Under the pieces are notes generated by a model that ran no database searches, was not told the DNA's origin, and worked only from the letters and a program-made list of their open reading frames with translations. Source: Mansonella perstans (Eukaryota > Nematoda > Chromadorea > Rhabditida > Onchocercidae). Taken from it: a DNA stretch of 64,000 nucleotides. A program made the translations under genes and the position numbers. Shown piece after piece: positions 12,051-24,100 of the stretch (positions within the stretch are counted from its first letter, which is position 1; each line of letters starts with the position of its first letter). Where the stretch lies: positions 1 to 64,000 of the forward strand of contig JBAMDO010000048.1 in assembly GCA_037074765.1 (NCBI GenBank). Direction: 5' to 3'.

Positions 12051-14643
12051 CTGAAAAAAGTTTGTACTTGAATATTTATTTTACCATGAGTAGTAATAAC
12101 TATACATAATACTTCAATTAATAAATTTGTAAAATGAAGGTAAAAAAAAAGAAAAAAAAAAAGATACCCGCTAAATAACGTACTTCAAATAATTAACAAA
12201 GTAAATGTACTCTTTTTTTATTACTTTAACTCCCTTCTGATATGATAGCGAAAGAATTCTGAACACTTGAAAACCGCTAATTGAAAGCTCCAGTACCTTC
12301 ATCATGCATCAATTCAGGTGAAATAAAAAAACGCTGTTGTGCATTAGGAATGTTTCGTGATCCTTTCGGTACAATATTTTATGCATTCACATATTAAACA
12401 AAAAGAGAAGGGGCGATCAGTCCCAAACAAATCTTCATCAAATCCATCTATCTAAAGCTTTTCAAACTGCTTTCATCTAAAACAAAATGAATGTCCTGTC
12501 TTTAGCTCAAATGCGTTGCGCGCTTCAGACTGATCAGCAGGTCTACACGTTTTGTGTCGGTGATTACAAAATTGGATTTATGTTTGTTATAAATAGTTAC
12601 TTGTTACAAATACCATTTGGAATGTTCCAAATTTATCAAATCAAAAGAGTGGCTTTAAAGATTACTCGAAATGCGTATGTTTTTTTGATGTTGCCATCAG
12701 TGTCTCTCTACAATCTCAGGTAGAGCAACTTGTGTTATAAGAGTAACGTTGACCTGGTAAATCAAAATACATAGACCCACATTTCGAAAACTCCATGTCA
12801 AGAAAAGGGTAATGCAAGATGAAAAGAGACAATTTTACCGGCAGATGGATAAAACGAAGTAGTTCAACGATAACAGGATATTGGAATGCGTCTTTTTATG
12901 TGATCGTCATCGACCATATTAAGGTAGCTTGAAAGAGAGGTGTGAAGTAGAGAAAGGAATAAAATCAGAGACGCTAGATAAAAAATGGACTTTTTTTTGC
13001 ATTTTTTTTTAAATGGAGAGGTTAAATAATTGATGACCATCACATGAAATGACGCATTCTCGACATCCATTACATTTCAGCTCAGAAGAATCTTATATCA
13101 GAGGCTTGGGCTATGCAATGAAAGTTCAGAATTCGACAGTTCTGATTAATAACATAGCACTGATGACTTTTCTTCTGCAGTATAAAAGACCGACTAATTG
13201 ATAATGAAAACTGGAGCACCCTTTCAAACTGTTTCTTTTCTGTTTCCCTCAAATCGCAAAAAAAGGACTTGAATTACAACTGCAATGCCTGCAAACTTTG
13301 AGGCACCACTTGCTTGTCGAGAAGAACTATTCAAATGCTGTTTACAATATTTGACCGCTGCATAAGCAGTTCATAGTCCAGTCATTTAGATGTTCGATGC
13401 TAGCAGAAGATACTCTAGCTGCTGTAACAATCAATTTCTAATGCTTACCAATCGGAAATGCATTCGTCTGTTTTTAACTGGAAATAGCGAATCTCAAACC
13501 AACAAGGAATTCAGTTTCTTACATTGTGATTAAAAAAATTGAAAGATTCTATATATCAAGTACTTTGAAAGTCTTTATGATATGCAGTCACAGAAAGTTG
13601 ACGCCTTTTGCACAGTCTACACCTTTCAATAACCCCATTTCCAAGACGTTGAAATTTCTCTGTTCCTGTTTAAATTTATGTTTTTTGATAATGTGACGAA
13701 TTTGCGCCTCAGGAATATTCGCATCTATAGCTTTAACAAGAATGCAAATTTGAACTTTTCGCGTATAAATGTCGACTTCCAAAACAGTATGCCTGCTTGT
13801 GACATACAGATCATACGTTAGACCGAAGTACTGAAATAACGATCATGTACTTTGCTCCAATTCCTATTGCTTAATCCTTATTCACGTGAGACAAAGACTG
13901 GTTAGCGTTTGCCTTAATATGGTAAACAGCATAACTTTCTGATACCATATGACCATTCAAAAATAAGATGTTTCATTTCAAACTCCAGACGAAATTCAGC
14001 CAATAACCAAAAACATAGAATAGTTATAGAAGCAGGAGCAATAGCAAAGAGCAACGGTGACGTTTGTGAAGACTGAATTGAAAAGTTAAATAAATGACAG
14101 AAGGAGCACAGTACAGTTTTTGCTTTCCGAAGAATCAAAAAATGACAAAAAAGCGCTTGCTGCATCAGCAAATGCCAAGTGATAAACGTGCGCTTGAAGA
14201 GAAACAAGTACAAAGAAGTAGAAAAGAAATATTTTTTACACTAAATCCTAGGTTGAGTTCACTACTACTTTAAAAAAGCACTCCAAGAATTGAGGCAGAC
14301 TTGAACAATAAGACCTAAGAAAAATATACTCCCATTACTACTTGTTTCTTAAGCACTTCTTATCACTACTTCTTTCGCTGTTTTTTACCTTTCCCTCTAC
14401 CTATTAGGAAAAATCCTCAAAGTTATGATTACCCACCAAAATCTAAGCAGAGGGGTTTCACAACACCTCTTCATGACAGTCTATGACTTCTAACAGGTCG
14501 TGCAAACAATACGATTTGCCGTGACAACAATGGACGAACCGTAAAAAGTTGTGCTAAGACAAGCAAACAGATAAGAAAACGAAAAATAATTGCACTGTGT
14601 ACAAGTAACAATCATCGAAAACTTTCTATTGCTATTCTTATGA
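12051..14643. other. Intron or spacer between the two alternative unc-44 3' ends
   Basis: About 2.6 kb between the stop codon of the short tail isoform and the acceptor of the giant tail region. It is AT-rich with homopolymer runs. The only minus-strand open piece with a protein-like composition is 13782-13588 (64 residues, Lys/Ile-rich, no recognised motif, no clear splice sites); I do not call it a gene. Nothing else is supported here. Confidence 0.6.
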
Positions 14644-17025
14644 TTACTGCTGCTCGCTTGAATCCAGCTTTTGCTGTTGCTTGGCAATTGGCACCAAATA
14701 TATGTGCTGGTTACCAGGATCCACACTGCCCGAGTACACCTGCTCGTTTACTTTCAATCGTATCAGATCTCCTAAATGAAGACCAAAAAGAACTGTGAAA
14801 GAAGCACGAGTGAAAAGGACGTAACACCAACCAATGAACCAATAATACCAACATGTATCCAAGGTAAATGCATTCTTGAGTAGAATGAGGAAAAGGTGAG
14901 CGACAAATGAATAGTTATTATAATGAATGTCACCGACTCACTGTAATAAAAATAAAAAATTAAAAATAAAATAAGACCGACTAAAAAGATACAACCTAAA
15001 CAAGGCTGAAAATAAACATCAACAAGCAAAATGACTAAACGATAAGCAACACAAAAACAAACAGAAAGAAAGTCCATTTTAAATGTACACTCAGTTTTGC
15101 ATAACGAAAAGGGGTGCATTCCGCGTACATGCAGCAGTGATAAAAGTTATATCACTAAAAAGCTGGCAGATTGCAAGACGTCCCACATAAATTTTTTTTC
15201 ATCTTTTACTCACCCGCATTCGATTCCATCTTCTCTCCTGCAATATATTTTCAACAGTCAATAAAAAAACTCACAAATACTGGAAACACTAATAGCGCTG
15301 CGCAATTTGACTTCACTGTTAGCTTATACCTATATTCCTCACTATTAAAAAATCGAAATTAAGGAAATTTATTTTATTACTAGCAGCACTAGTAATATGC
15401 AGTAAGCATTTGTGATTCTAGTCCAAATTCCCATGCGTGTTTAAAGGGAGATGCGATAGCTAGTGTAGACACAAAATATTACAGAATTAGCGCATTCATC
15501 TTGAAGGAAAATGTGAGAACTGTTGCACTGAGAAAATCGTGTATGAACCTGGAAGTGTTGTCCGGGTCGTAGTTACAACGCGGGTCATCTTCTTTGAAAC
15601 AACCACCGAGCCGTCCTCACTTGTGAAGCCCTCTGCCATGGTTTCATGCTTCTGATCGGTTACTTAAAAATGAAGGCTTATTACTCAGCAATTTTGACAT
15701 AGTTTTGTTTCTATTAACAAATAACTATTCAGCAAGTTGGAGATATCCTCTCACATTCTCAAATTTGCAATTCCTTTTCCTGATTCAAGAAATAAATCCC
15801 AGGTGATACTTTTTGATATACAAAAAAGAATAAAAAACAATGAGAATTAATGTCTTTTTTGAATACTTTATACCTAGGACTGCATCTCTTTAAGCTCTGC
15901 TCCAAATGGAAAAACTGAACACCTAGAAATTCAACAACTTGTGATGTTCAGAAATAAAAACAGTGGAGAAAGGACTCACGTTTCTGAGCATTCGGTTCTG
16001 TGGAAGATAAAGGAGTTTCTGGTATACCTGAAACGTACCATAAATGAATAATGCGTAAGTCGCAAAGTGAAGCATTAGAGGAAGCAAACATAAGAAACAT
16101 GAGCTAATGTAAACGTAAACATGTAACACTAGGAGCAAATCTGACTCATATTTGATATAAGTTGTTGCTGCAAATGCTGCACTGTTGCTGCATCCAGGCA
16201 TTCCAAGCCAGGCGTCTCTGTTTCAAAAACAGATTTCGCGGTAGTGACATGCTGAGAGGAATTAACACGAATTTGAATATCAGAAGTGGGTGGTGCTGAT
16301 GCAAGCAACTTGGATACGGTATGTGAAGTAGTCTCATCTGGAGGACAAACAGCACCAGCAGCACGTAATTCCTTTTCAAGATTCTGCAAGCGACGGACTG
16401 CAGATAAGTGTCGGTCGGGATTGCTCATTTTCAGCGAATTCAAAGTGAAAAGCAAACGGCCTACTACTGACTCGACAGATCGCTCCATCCCACCGAACTC
16501 CTCCTCATTTTCACAAATTTCAATCACTTCTACTGCACCATCAGAACTCACAAATTGCACATATGTTTTACATCCGTACTCGCGATCTCGAGAAAGAAGG
16601 GCAGCAGCAAGCGATGAAGTTCGTTTGCGCTCAAACAGACCGCTAGGAGAAATTGTCATCATATCAGTATTTTGCTCATGCTTCCGTTCTGGCTGAGTCT
16701 GGATCTGTGGATCCATCTCTGTGCTCACTGTGTGGCTCTGTCGCTGCTGTACCGCAGAAATTGTTTCCTCACTCATAATTCCACCCTGAATTTCGGTGGC
16801 CATTGCTGCCGCTGCAGCAGTGCCACCTAATTCTTCTGTGATTTGCTCATATTCGGGTGATATCTCTTCTTCAGCAGTGAATTTTATAACAGATTCTATA
16901 TGATGGAAGGATAAGCCAGTGCTTAAGCTATAATAGTCCAACATGACCCCATTAACAATAACAGTACCGGAATCAGTTATCCCGGCAAGGAGTAGGCTAT
17001 GTGTGGCAACCTCTGAAGCGGACAT
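14644..17025 (-). CDS. unc-44: UNC-44 tail-only isoform from an internal start (389 aa)
   Basis: Four exons join in phase: 17025-16146, 16027-15980, 15662-15549 and 14771-14644 (stop TAA), 1,170 nt in all. The start is ATG at 17025. An in-frame TAA lies two codons upstream of it, so an upstream exon cannot simply read through the first acceptor. An acceptor (TTCCTTTTAG) sits nine bases before the ATG, as expected for spliced-leader addition. The protein is Ser/Thr/Glu-rich with no ANK, ZU5 or death domain. Near the C-terminus it has SVVVSKKMTRVVTTTRTTLP, which I recall as resembling nematode ankyrin tails. Known: C. elegans unc-44 makes small tail-only ankyrins as well as full-length ones. 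A full-length ankyrin could also enter this exon at an internal acceptor near 16904 (CATATAG before AATCTG), which is phase-compatible with the donor at 18557. The donor at 15549 may splice alternatively to 12050. Confidence 0.7.
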
Positions 17026-17034
17026 TGTTTAGCA

Positions 17035-17045
17035 CTAAAAGGAAT
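17035..17045 (-). promoter_or_regulatory. Acceptor before the internal ATG, candidate trans-splice site
   Basis: The minus-strand sequence TTCCTTTTAG is followed by TGCTAAACA and then the ATG at 17025. The short leader with an in-frame stop fits 5' leader addition to an internally started transcript better than cis-splicing from the ankyrin body. No promoter motif was recognised upstream. Confidence 0.5.
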
Positions 17046-17990
17046 GTGTTTAGGGGAAAAGAGTAGACAAGAGTCAGCTGTTGTGCTTCATGTGTCCCTG
17101 TCAGATACTAGAGCAAATTTATCACGAGTAGCAGTTACAGCAGCAAAAAAAAAGTGAATGGATAATGGTAAATGCTTTAACAATATGGGAAACCCAAAGA
17201 GCACTCAAATTGTGTGCTTTCCAAAATTTCATTAAATACTAGCAACATAGGTATGTGCGAGATTGCGATTTAAATCAATTTGTGGATCCAGATTATTCAT
17301 GAACGTTCTGCCTCTTCATCAGTTCGCCTTTCCTCCATCACGTCTGAAAAATCAACGGCATCATGCGCTACTGTCTACTGCTGCTGCACTGATGTTTGTG
17401 TGTTCTGCTGCACACTTTGTTCTCCATCCCTGTTTCCGAACGAATACAAAACAACTCTCTCTTCCAATGCCTCATTGATCACAATCTCGCAAGTAATTAT
17501 CTCAAATGATATAGAAATAGTACGCAAAACAGCTGACTCAATTTAACCTGCCAGAATTCCTCGTTCCTCTCCCTCTTATTATTACAAAACAGATACATAA
17601 GCAAGCTATCACGACAAGTATTGTTTAAAGCACGAACAGCGACGCTGTTATCACAACAGCGTAAAACAATTAACTCCGATAGTATCACAAGAAATGTTTA
17701 GTTAGCAATAGTGCAAGCAATGGAAGAAAGAGCTGTACAAATAGTGGTCAGATTCCCCTCAATTTCATATCAAACTCCGCACCCTCCTCTTCGACGAAAA
17801 TACGAAAGCGCTGTGTGCAGCAGGCAGAAGTGCAGACTGATATCAGATATATTAGAATAAAGAGTATCAGATCTCACGTCCAACAGAAATTTTTACCCTT
17901 TTTCCAAGTTCAATAAAAGGATGTCAAAATACCAGTTTAATTGCATACTCTAGAATAAAAATATCTTTTTTCTTTTTCCAATAAAATTTG

Positions 17991-17996
17991 TTTATT
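17991..17996 (-). terminator. Poly(A) signal AATAAA of the short ankyrin isoform
   Basis: AATAAA on the minus strand (tttatt on the plus strand), 72 bases past the TAG that closes the alternative terminal exon at 18068. It supports a transcript end here, inside the larger locus. Confidence 0.6.
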
Positions 17997-18067
17997 TCCT
18001 AGCATTAGCAGCTCAGGAAAATAACAAGATCTTTCAAGCACAAACGCTTTTTAACTATGCTAACCAT

Positions 18068-18189
18068 CTATTTCCCATTTTTACGCATCATGTCGAACCG
18101 CCAGTCACTGTACCTTACTGGAATAGTCATTTTTGGGGAAGTAGAAACTGTCTGCACTTTTATATCATTTAAGAAGTGAAGTCCACTCA
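18068..18189 (-). CDS. unc-44: Alternative terminal exon of UNC-44
   Basis: The acceptor GTGTTCAG precedes 18189. The exon starts with two bases that complete the codon left open by the donor at 18557. It then encodes 39 residues ending with [14 protein letters not shown] and TAG. The exon is Lys/Ser/Thr-rich with no recognised domain. A canonical poly(A) signal follows. Phase match, stop codon and poly(A) signal together make it a credible end for the 1,786-residue ankyrin. It is skipped if the transcript continues to the tail exons at 17,000 and 12,050. Confidence 0.65.
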
Positions 18190-21100
18190 CTGAACACCCT
18201 AGGCGGTTCAATTTCTCTCCATGTGACAAAAAAGGCGATAAAATGCTGATCACTTAAATAGGTTCCCATGTCGTATTAGAGCAGTCCTGATGGAGGAACA
18301 GGTACAAACATGAGAACAGGCCAAGATGACTTATTCAAGATAGATTACGCACTGCTGGCAATAAACCAACTCAAAGGAACACCAAAACAACCAATGTCCC
18401 CGGTCTGCCAACTACACGATTTATAATATGAAAATATCAAAGTAATCGTTACCAGACAATTTAGAATCTACATATTGTTTAAATTATATGGTTCTTCTAA
18501 ATTAAAGTACTACTTTTCGGTTTGAAAGCAAACTGAAAATTATGAAAATTACAAACCTATAATGTGATCATCATCTTTTTCCGCCGAAGTCATAACAACG
18601 CTTGCATCCCCGCTACTTGACCCTGTTTCATTAGCGGATATTTTAGCTTCGTCGGGTAAAAACTGCGTTACGTAACTATTTTCCATTTCTGTCGTCTTCA
18701 GAGTGACAGTATCACGGTTTTTTTCCTTCTCGTGTATTACCTGAGAGTCAGTCGTTCCTTCTTTTGATGCTTCCTTCAAGTAATGATCCTCTATTTAAGC
18801 AAGCGTTTCATGTGATGAAACAAACATAATTTGTTCAAAATATCATTATCAGTAACTTCAAAGATTCTGTGATTCTTAAGTAATAGTTTGAATATACTGA
18901 ATTCTAACGTTGTTGTTAAAAATTCTACAAAATGAGATGTCATAGAGTGGAAATAATTATTTTAAATCAAGACTCATTTAAAAAAATCACACTGAATGGG
19001 TTCACATTTATTGTAATGCTTGATCACAATGAAAAATTGAAGTTGACAGAAGTTTTACCTTCTGCTCCAAATTCAGTTCCGCTTCTCGAACCATCCGATC
19101 CCATTTTTCTTGTTCTTCTTCGTTCAAAGGCACTATCCTGTCAACAATTTCTTCATTTACAGGAACATTATCTTCATATGTAATTGTTATTGTGCGTTCT
19201 TCCACAATAGGACCTGCAATAAGATTTTGTCTACAATTACAAACATCGGAAGTTTAAGTAACATCAAAACCGGTTAGAACCCAGCAATATCAAAACTTCG
19301 CTCACCATCTTCTGAGTCATGCACATGTCGTTCAGTACGGACTACTGTTCGAACTTCTGAAACTGCAACTTCCTCTTCTTCCTCTGCAAAAAAAAATTCC
19401 GTCTGATACAATAATCCATTGCATATCACGGATGAAAGCACTCATACTTCATAAGTCTGCATTTCACATTCATTAAAAAAGTAACTACCGCGAAATGTCT
19501 GTTCTTCCGGCTCTTTTGCATCTCCACTTGCCCCGTAATATTCCGACTGTTGAAAGAATGATTCCTCTGCAATTAGCTGCGGGGCCGCAGTCACCTTTAA
19601 AGAATTCAGATGTTTTTTAAAGCTTGCATGTTATTAATTAGGGAAATAAGTCCCAAGGAAACCATAATCATGATGATCATACTTCAGCGTAACGACGTCT
19701 GTCGTCTGCTGCTTCTAGCGAAGTGGTTGATATTGTTACAGAGGGTCCAGAAATATGTGATACAGGTGTTCCTTCCAAATCGTCTAACTTTTCAACTCGA
19801 TTCATTTCTCGTATAACATCATCACGTCCTATCCGCTGTAATGCTGATCGCAAAGCAGCAGCTGCAATTTTAGAAAAGCATTTCAGAAACTACCATGAAA
19901 CACAATTTCATTATTCGGAATATAAATTTTAATCAACTACAAGTCTTTTTTTCGAACTTCATATTTTTGAGTAAAACTTACGCGTAGCTTGCTCTTTCTT
20001 TAAAAACATCCAAATTCGCAGAACAGTTACTGCCTCAATGCCAAATAGCTGATGTCGAACTTGTCGTATATCAGTATCAGGCACTTCCAGCGCTCGAGCC
20101 AATCGATGCCAATCAGCACCGATTAATCGTGCGACATACGACACTGGCAAGTCATCAGGCTCAGAAATTTCACGGAAAGCCTCCTTATATTTCTCCGTCA
20201 AAGTAGCTTCTGAGACGAAGGGCTTTTTAGGAACTATCGGCTCCTAAAGAATTAATTTCAATATGATCTATACTAAGAATATGTAAAACGTTGCAAAAAA
20301 AAAATTTTATGCATACCACTTTTAACTCAGTGCAAATATGTAAAAATATTAAAATTTTAAGCTTTTCACCAAAACAACCCAACTACTTTTCCACTATATT
20401 AACAATATCTTCCATCCACATATTTACATTTCTATACACATTCTTAACCTCCAACAGTATTACCGGCATGATGTATTCTGGAAGAGTGATTGCAAGAACG
20501 CATAATGGCGTCTGTGGAGGCAAATTTTCTGCTCTCATTTTTGGTTCTTTCATAAATGCTATCCGACCCTCAGCAGCAGCTTCGTTATCCGTGTGAGCGC
20601 GCGTCTTAAATTTAAATGACGAGAAATATAAGAACTAAAAAGTCAAAGACATCATCCAATAAACATTAGAGATATATAATGGAAAAAGTATATACATTCA
20701 CTGCAAACATGATACGTATTTAAATTAACAAAATTTTACATATGCATAATGGGAAGGTATCACAAACCTTTGCCATGAAAGCAAGACGATTTTCTTGGAA
20801 TGGCAAAAAATAAAGCGAAAGCTGATCGCCACTTTTGGTTACTGGAAGAATATTTCCCGAGAATTCCAAAAACTGATGTCGCCCGCTCAAAACTTCCACA
20901 TCTTTTGATTTAGCAATTTCAACGAAATGCTCTTGCTTTTCCAGGGTTTTATCTTCCCGATCATCAGTCATACAAAACAGCCTAAAATTCTGGACCTCAT
21001 GCACAACATTACTTTTCTTCATCAACTAAACTTTGAGGAAAAAAAAGGAAATAAAAACAAGAAAATAAAGATAAAAAAGAAAGAAATAAACGAATAATAA

Positions 21101-24100
21101 CAGAAAGCTGGTCACAAATCATAAAAGCATAAAAACGAACCTCAACTGTCCCTCAGTAGGAAAAGTTCGTCGAGCAAATACAAGAAATTTAGCCATATAT
21201 GGAACTGCAATAGCTTCGTTGTAAACTTCTTGTGCCATTCGGGCGGCATCACGCGGAGTCTGGCAATCCATCAACCAAAATCGAGCAGAAACCGTAGTTG
21301 TGAATGAAACATCTTCGCCTAGATCAACAAAAGATGTGAGTAAGACTATATCAGAAAGTTAAGCTAAACATAAGGAAATAATCACACGTTCTTGCCTCAT
21401 CAGGAGGTTTTTTTCAATGAAATTAAAAAAAAAAAAAAGACAAAGAATTATTCAATAGGCTAACCGGCAAATGTTAACTGGGTGGTTCCAGTGATATCTT
21501 CCCACTGAGCAGGAGCAGATCCTCCAGTTATACTGCAAAGTAAACGAAGCGTCGGTGGTTCTTGTCCCGGTTGACCGCTAGAATTTATAAATGATTTTAA
21601 ATTCTAAAATGTAATGTAAAGAAGATTCGACACTCCAACTTTATTTCTTTTTACTAAGCCAGTTTTATTCCTTGATGCATTAAGATTAGACAATTGCAGT
21701 AAATTACCTATACTGTGTTAACATTCCTTTATTTGAGCTTTGTGGCAGTGGAATGCACAGCGTTATGGGTTTATGAAATTTGCGACGACGCGGTTCAACA
21801 GTTACAATTGGAGATACTGCAACTCTGTTCCCATGTAAACGAGTGACTATCGCTTGTGGGACTGGCTGAGCTTGCACAGATACTTTGATCGTCTTAGTCA
21901 AAGAACCGTCCGGAAATATAGCCTGGAAGATGATTTAGTAAAACATGTTCCACTTCAGAAATACGAAAACTTATATTGAATATTACCAGTAAAATAAACA
22001 TTAATGCAGATATTGAAGAAGCTTCAAAATAAACCAAATTTCTGAAATTAATCCTTAAGAACAACCTGCACACGAGGAACAACTGAGGAGAGTATTACAC
22101 CGCCTTCTGGACCAACACAGTGTACTTCCTGCCGCACACGAGTAACGACCGCGAAATACATTGGGAAATCATTGGTGAGGATACGCGTAATTCGCGACGT
22201 ATGCAAATCATCAAGTTGCGACAACTCTTCCGCATCAAATGATTCATTAAGCACCTGAAAAGGAAGAACTCGCATATTATAAGAAATATAAGCGAGATTT
22301 AATGAATTCGAAAAAGCTTGTAAAAAAAAGAGGCTACACAAACCTCTTGCACAGCGTCTTCTGTTGCCTCCAGCTGGTGTTCTTTCCAATGCTGTCCATC
22401 ATCGGAACGCAAAATGACAATCTCGCGCTCTCGCCCACGAAGTGATGCAAAATGCGGTACTTCCAAAATCACAGGACCCAAAAATTTTGCGCCATGTGGT
22501 GCCATTTCAAGTATACGAGAGGCAAGTGCTTCACCTTCACTTAGCGGTGGTGGATGTGCTAATTTATCCTATAAACCAACATGGATATAAAATTTTTTAA
22601 TCCAAACACAGTTAAAAATAATTACCTTCCGAAGATATCTGCACGTGACGCGTGTAGGCTGTGGCGCTTTTCTTGGCGGTATAATGATTCTCACACCAGA
22701 ATGCCGGCAACCACGCATTGCTCCTCCACGCGCGTCTACCATAAACGAAATTAAAAAGCTGAAATAATGACTAATGATGAAACGACAAATACATGAGTGA
22801 AAGCTGTAAGTTAGCTGCCATTTTTTTAGTTCTAGAAGCGCGAAGTTCATGAGACAGTAGACAAATTTCCACCATCAAAAACAAAGAAGAGAAGGGGCAA
22901 ACTTCCATCATCAAAAACAAAGAAGAGAAGTGCTCAAGTCATGCTCAAGAGTTACACCAATAAAAGCGAAGCTGGTTTTTAGCAAGCATTTTCAGTAAAT
23001 ATAAGTAAATGAAGCCCATTTTGTGCATAAATCAAATTCCATTGGTTTTTGTAAAATTCAAAGATACATATTGATAAAAACTCCTTAAAACAAAAACTGG
23101 AAATGATTCCGTAGATAGTATACAGAATTTCAATACATAACAAGTAGTATAAATGAAAAAAACGTTCAAAGTATAAAGAAATGAATAACGGCAGCGCGTT
23201 AGTTTAAAAGAAACCCGAATCCGGAAGCTTTAAAACAAATCAAGAAAATGTTTTGCAGACAAATTCTTGATTATCAAGAATTAACGATGACTTCATCGTG
23301 CCACTTCATCATCCACATCAGAGCTCGCCAAGACAGAATATAGCAAATATTCTTGAAGACGTCTTTACAGAAATAAAATTAAAAAAAAAAAAAAATTAGG
23401 TCTCGACAACTGCTCATCTTCAGATAGAAGAAATAAGAGAAAGAGAACATGCTATATGATGCAGCACTAAAACTACTATAACTAATGAAAACTAATACTA
23501 TAACTAATAAAAACTAACGTTTTGTGGAGAAGTTTGCTGAAATAAATAAATCATAAATTTGACAATATCTAGTTTCACAGATTTCAGTGAAACGATAGAA
23601 CGTTTTTTGATGGAGTCAGTAGGATACATTTTTTTCCAAAAAAAAAAAAAAAAAAAAAACTGATGAATTAAACGGACTGCTGCAGAATTTCATCTAATCA
23701 CCTTGATTTCTTACAGTTATTCAAACAGCAATAACTCAACATTACCTAGGCTGCATGGCGGTTCTCGTTATTGGAACATTGTCAGAAAGCGATGCGTCCA
23801 AAGAAGGGTCAGCCATCGCTGTAGTAACAGGTTCGTGCTAGAAGAAATCTTGTTACTACTGGAAGCAGAAGCTTATAAATAAAGTAAAAAACTGTCTACT
23901 TCATGCGCCATAAAATGACTGACTAAAGACATTCAAAAACAGAATTGTATATGGTTATCCTTAATTTGTTTTAATCTATTTATGCTTATAAAAAGAGCCC
24001 ACTGTTAATCAAATAACACAGTATAAAATCATTACTTGTGCTTTGCGAATTAAAGCATCTAGATCGCCATCCGTACCTTCTATTTCCGGACTTCGTGACA

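Noticed and set aside
12487..12723. Plus-strand frame of 78 codons in the unc-44 3' intron
   Set aside because: No recognisable motif, no nearby acceptor or poly(A) signal; typical chance frame in AT-rich DNA.
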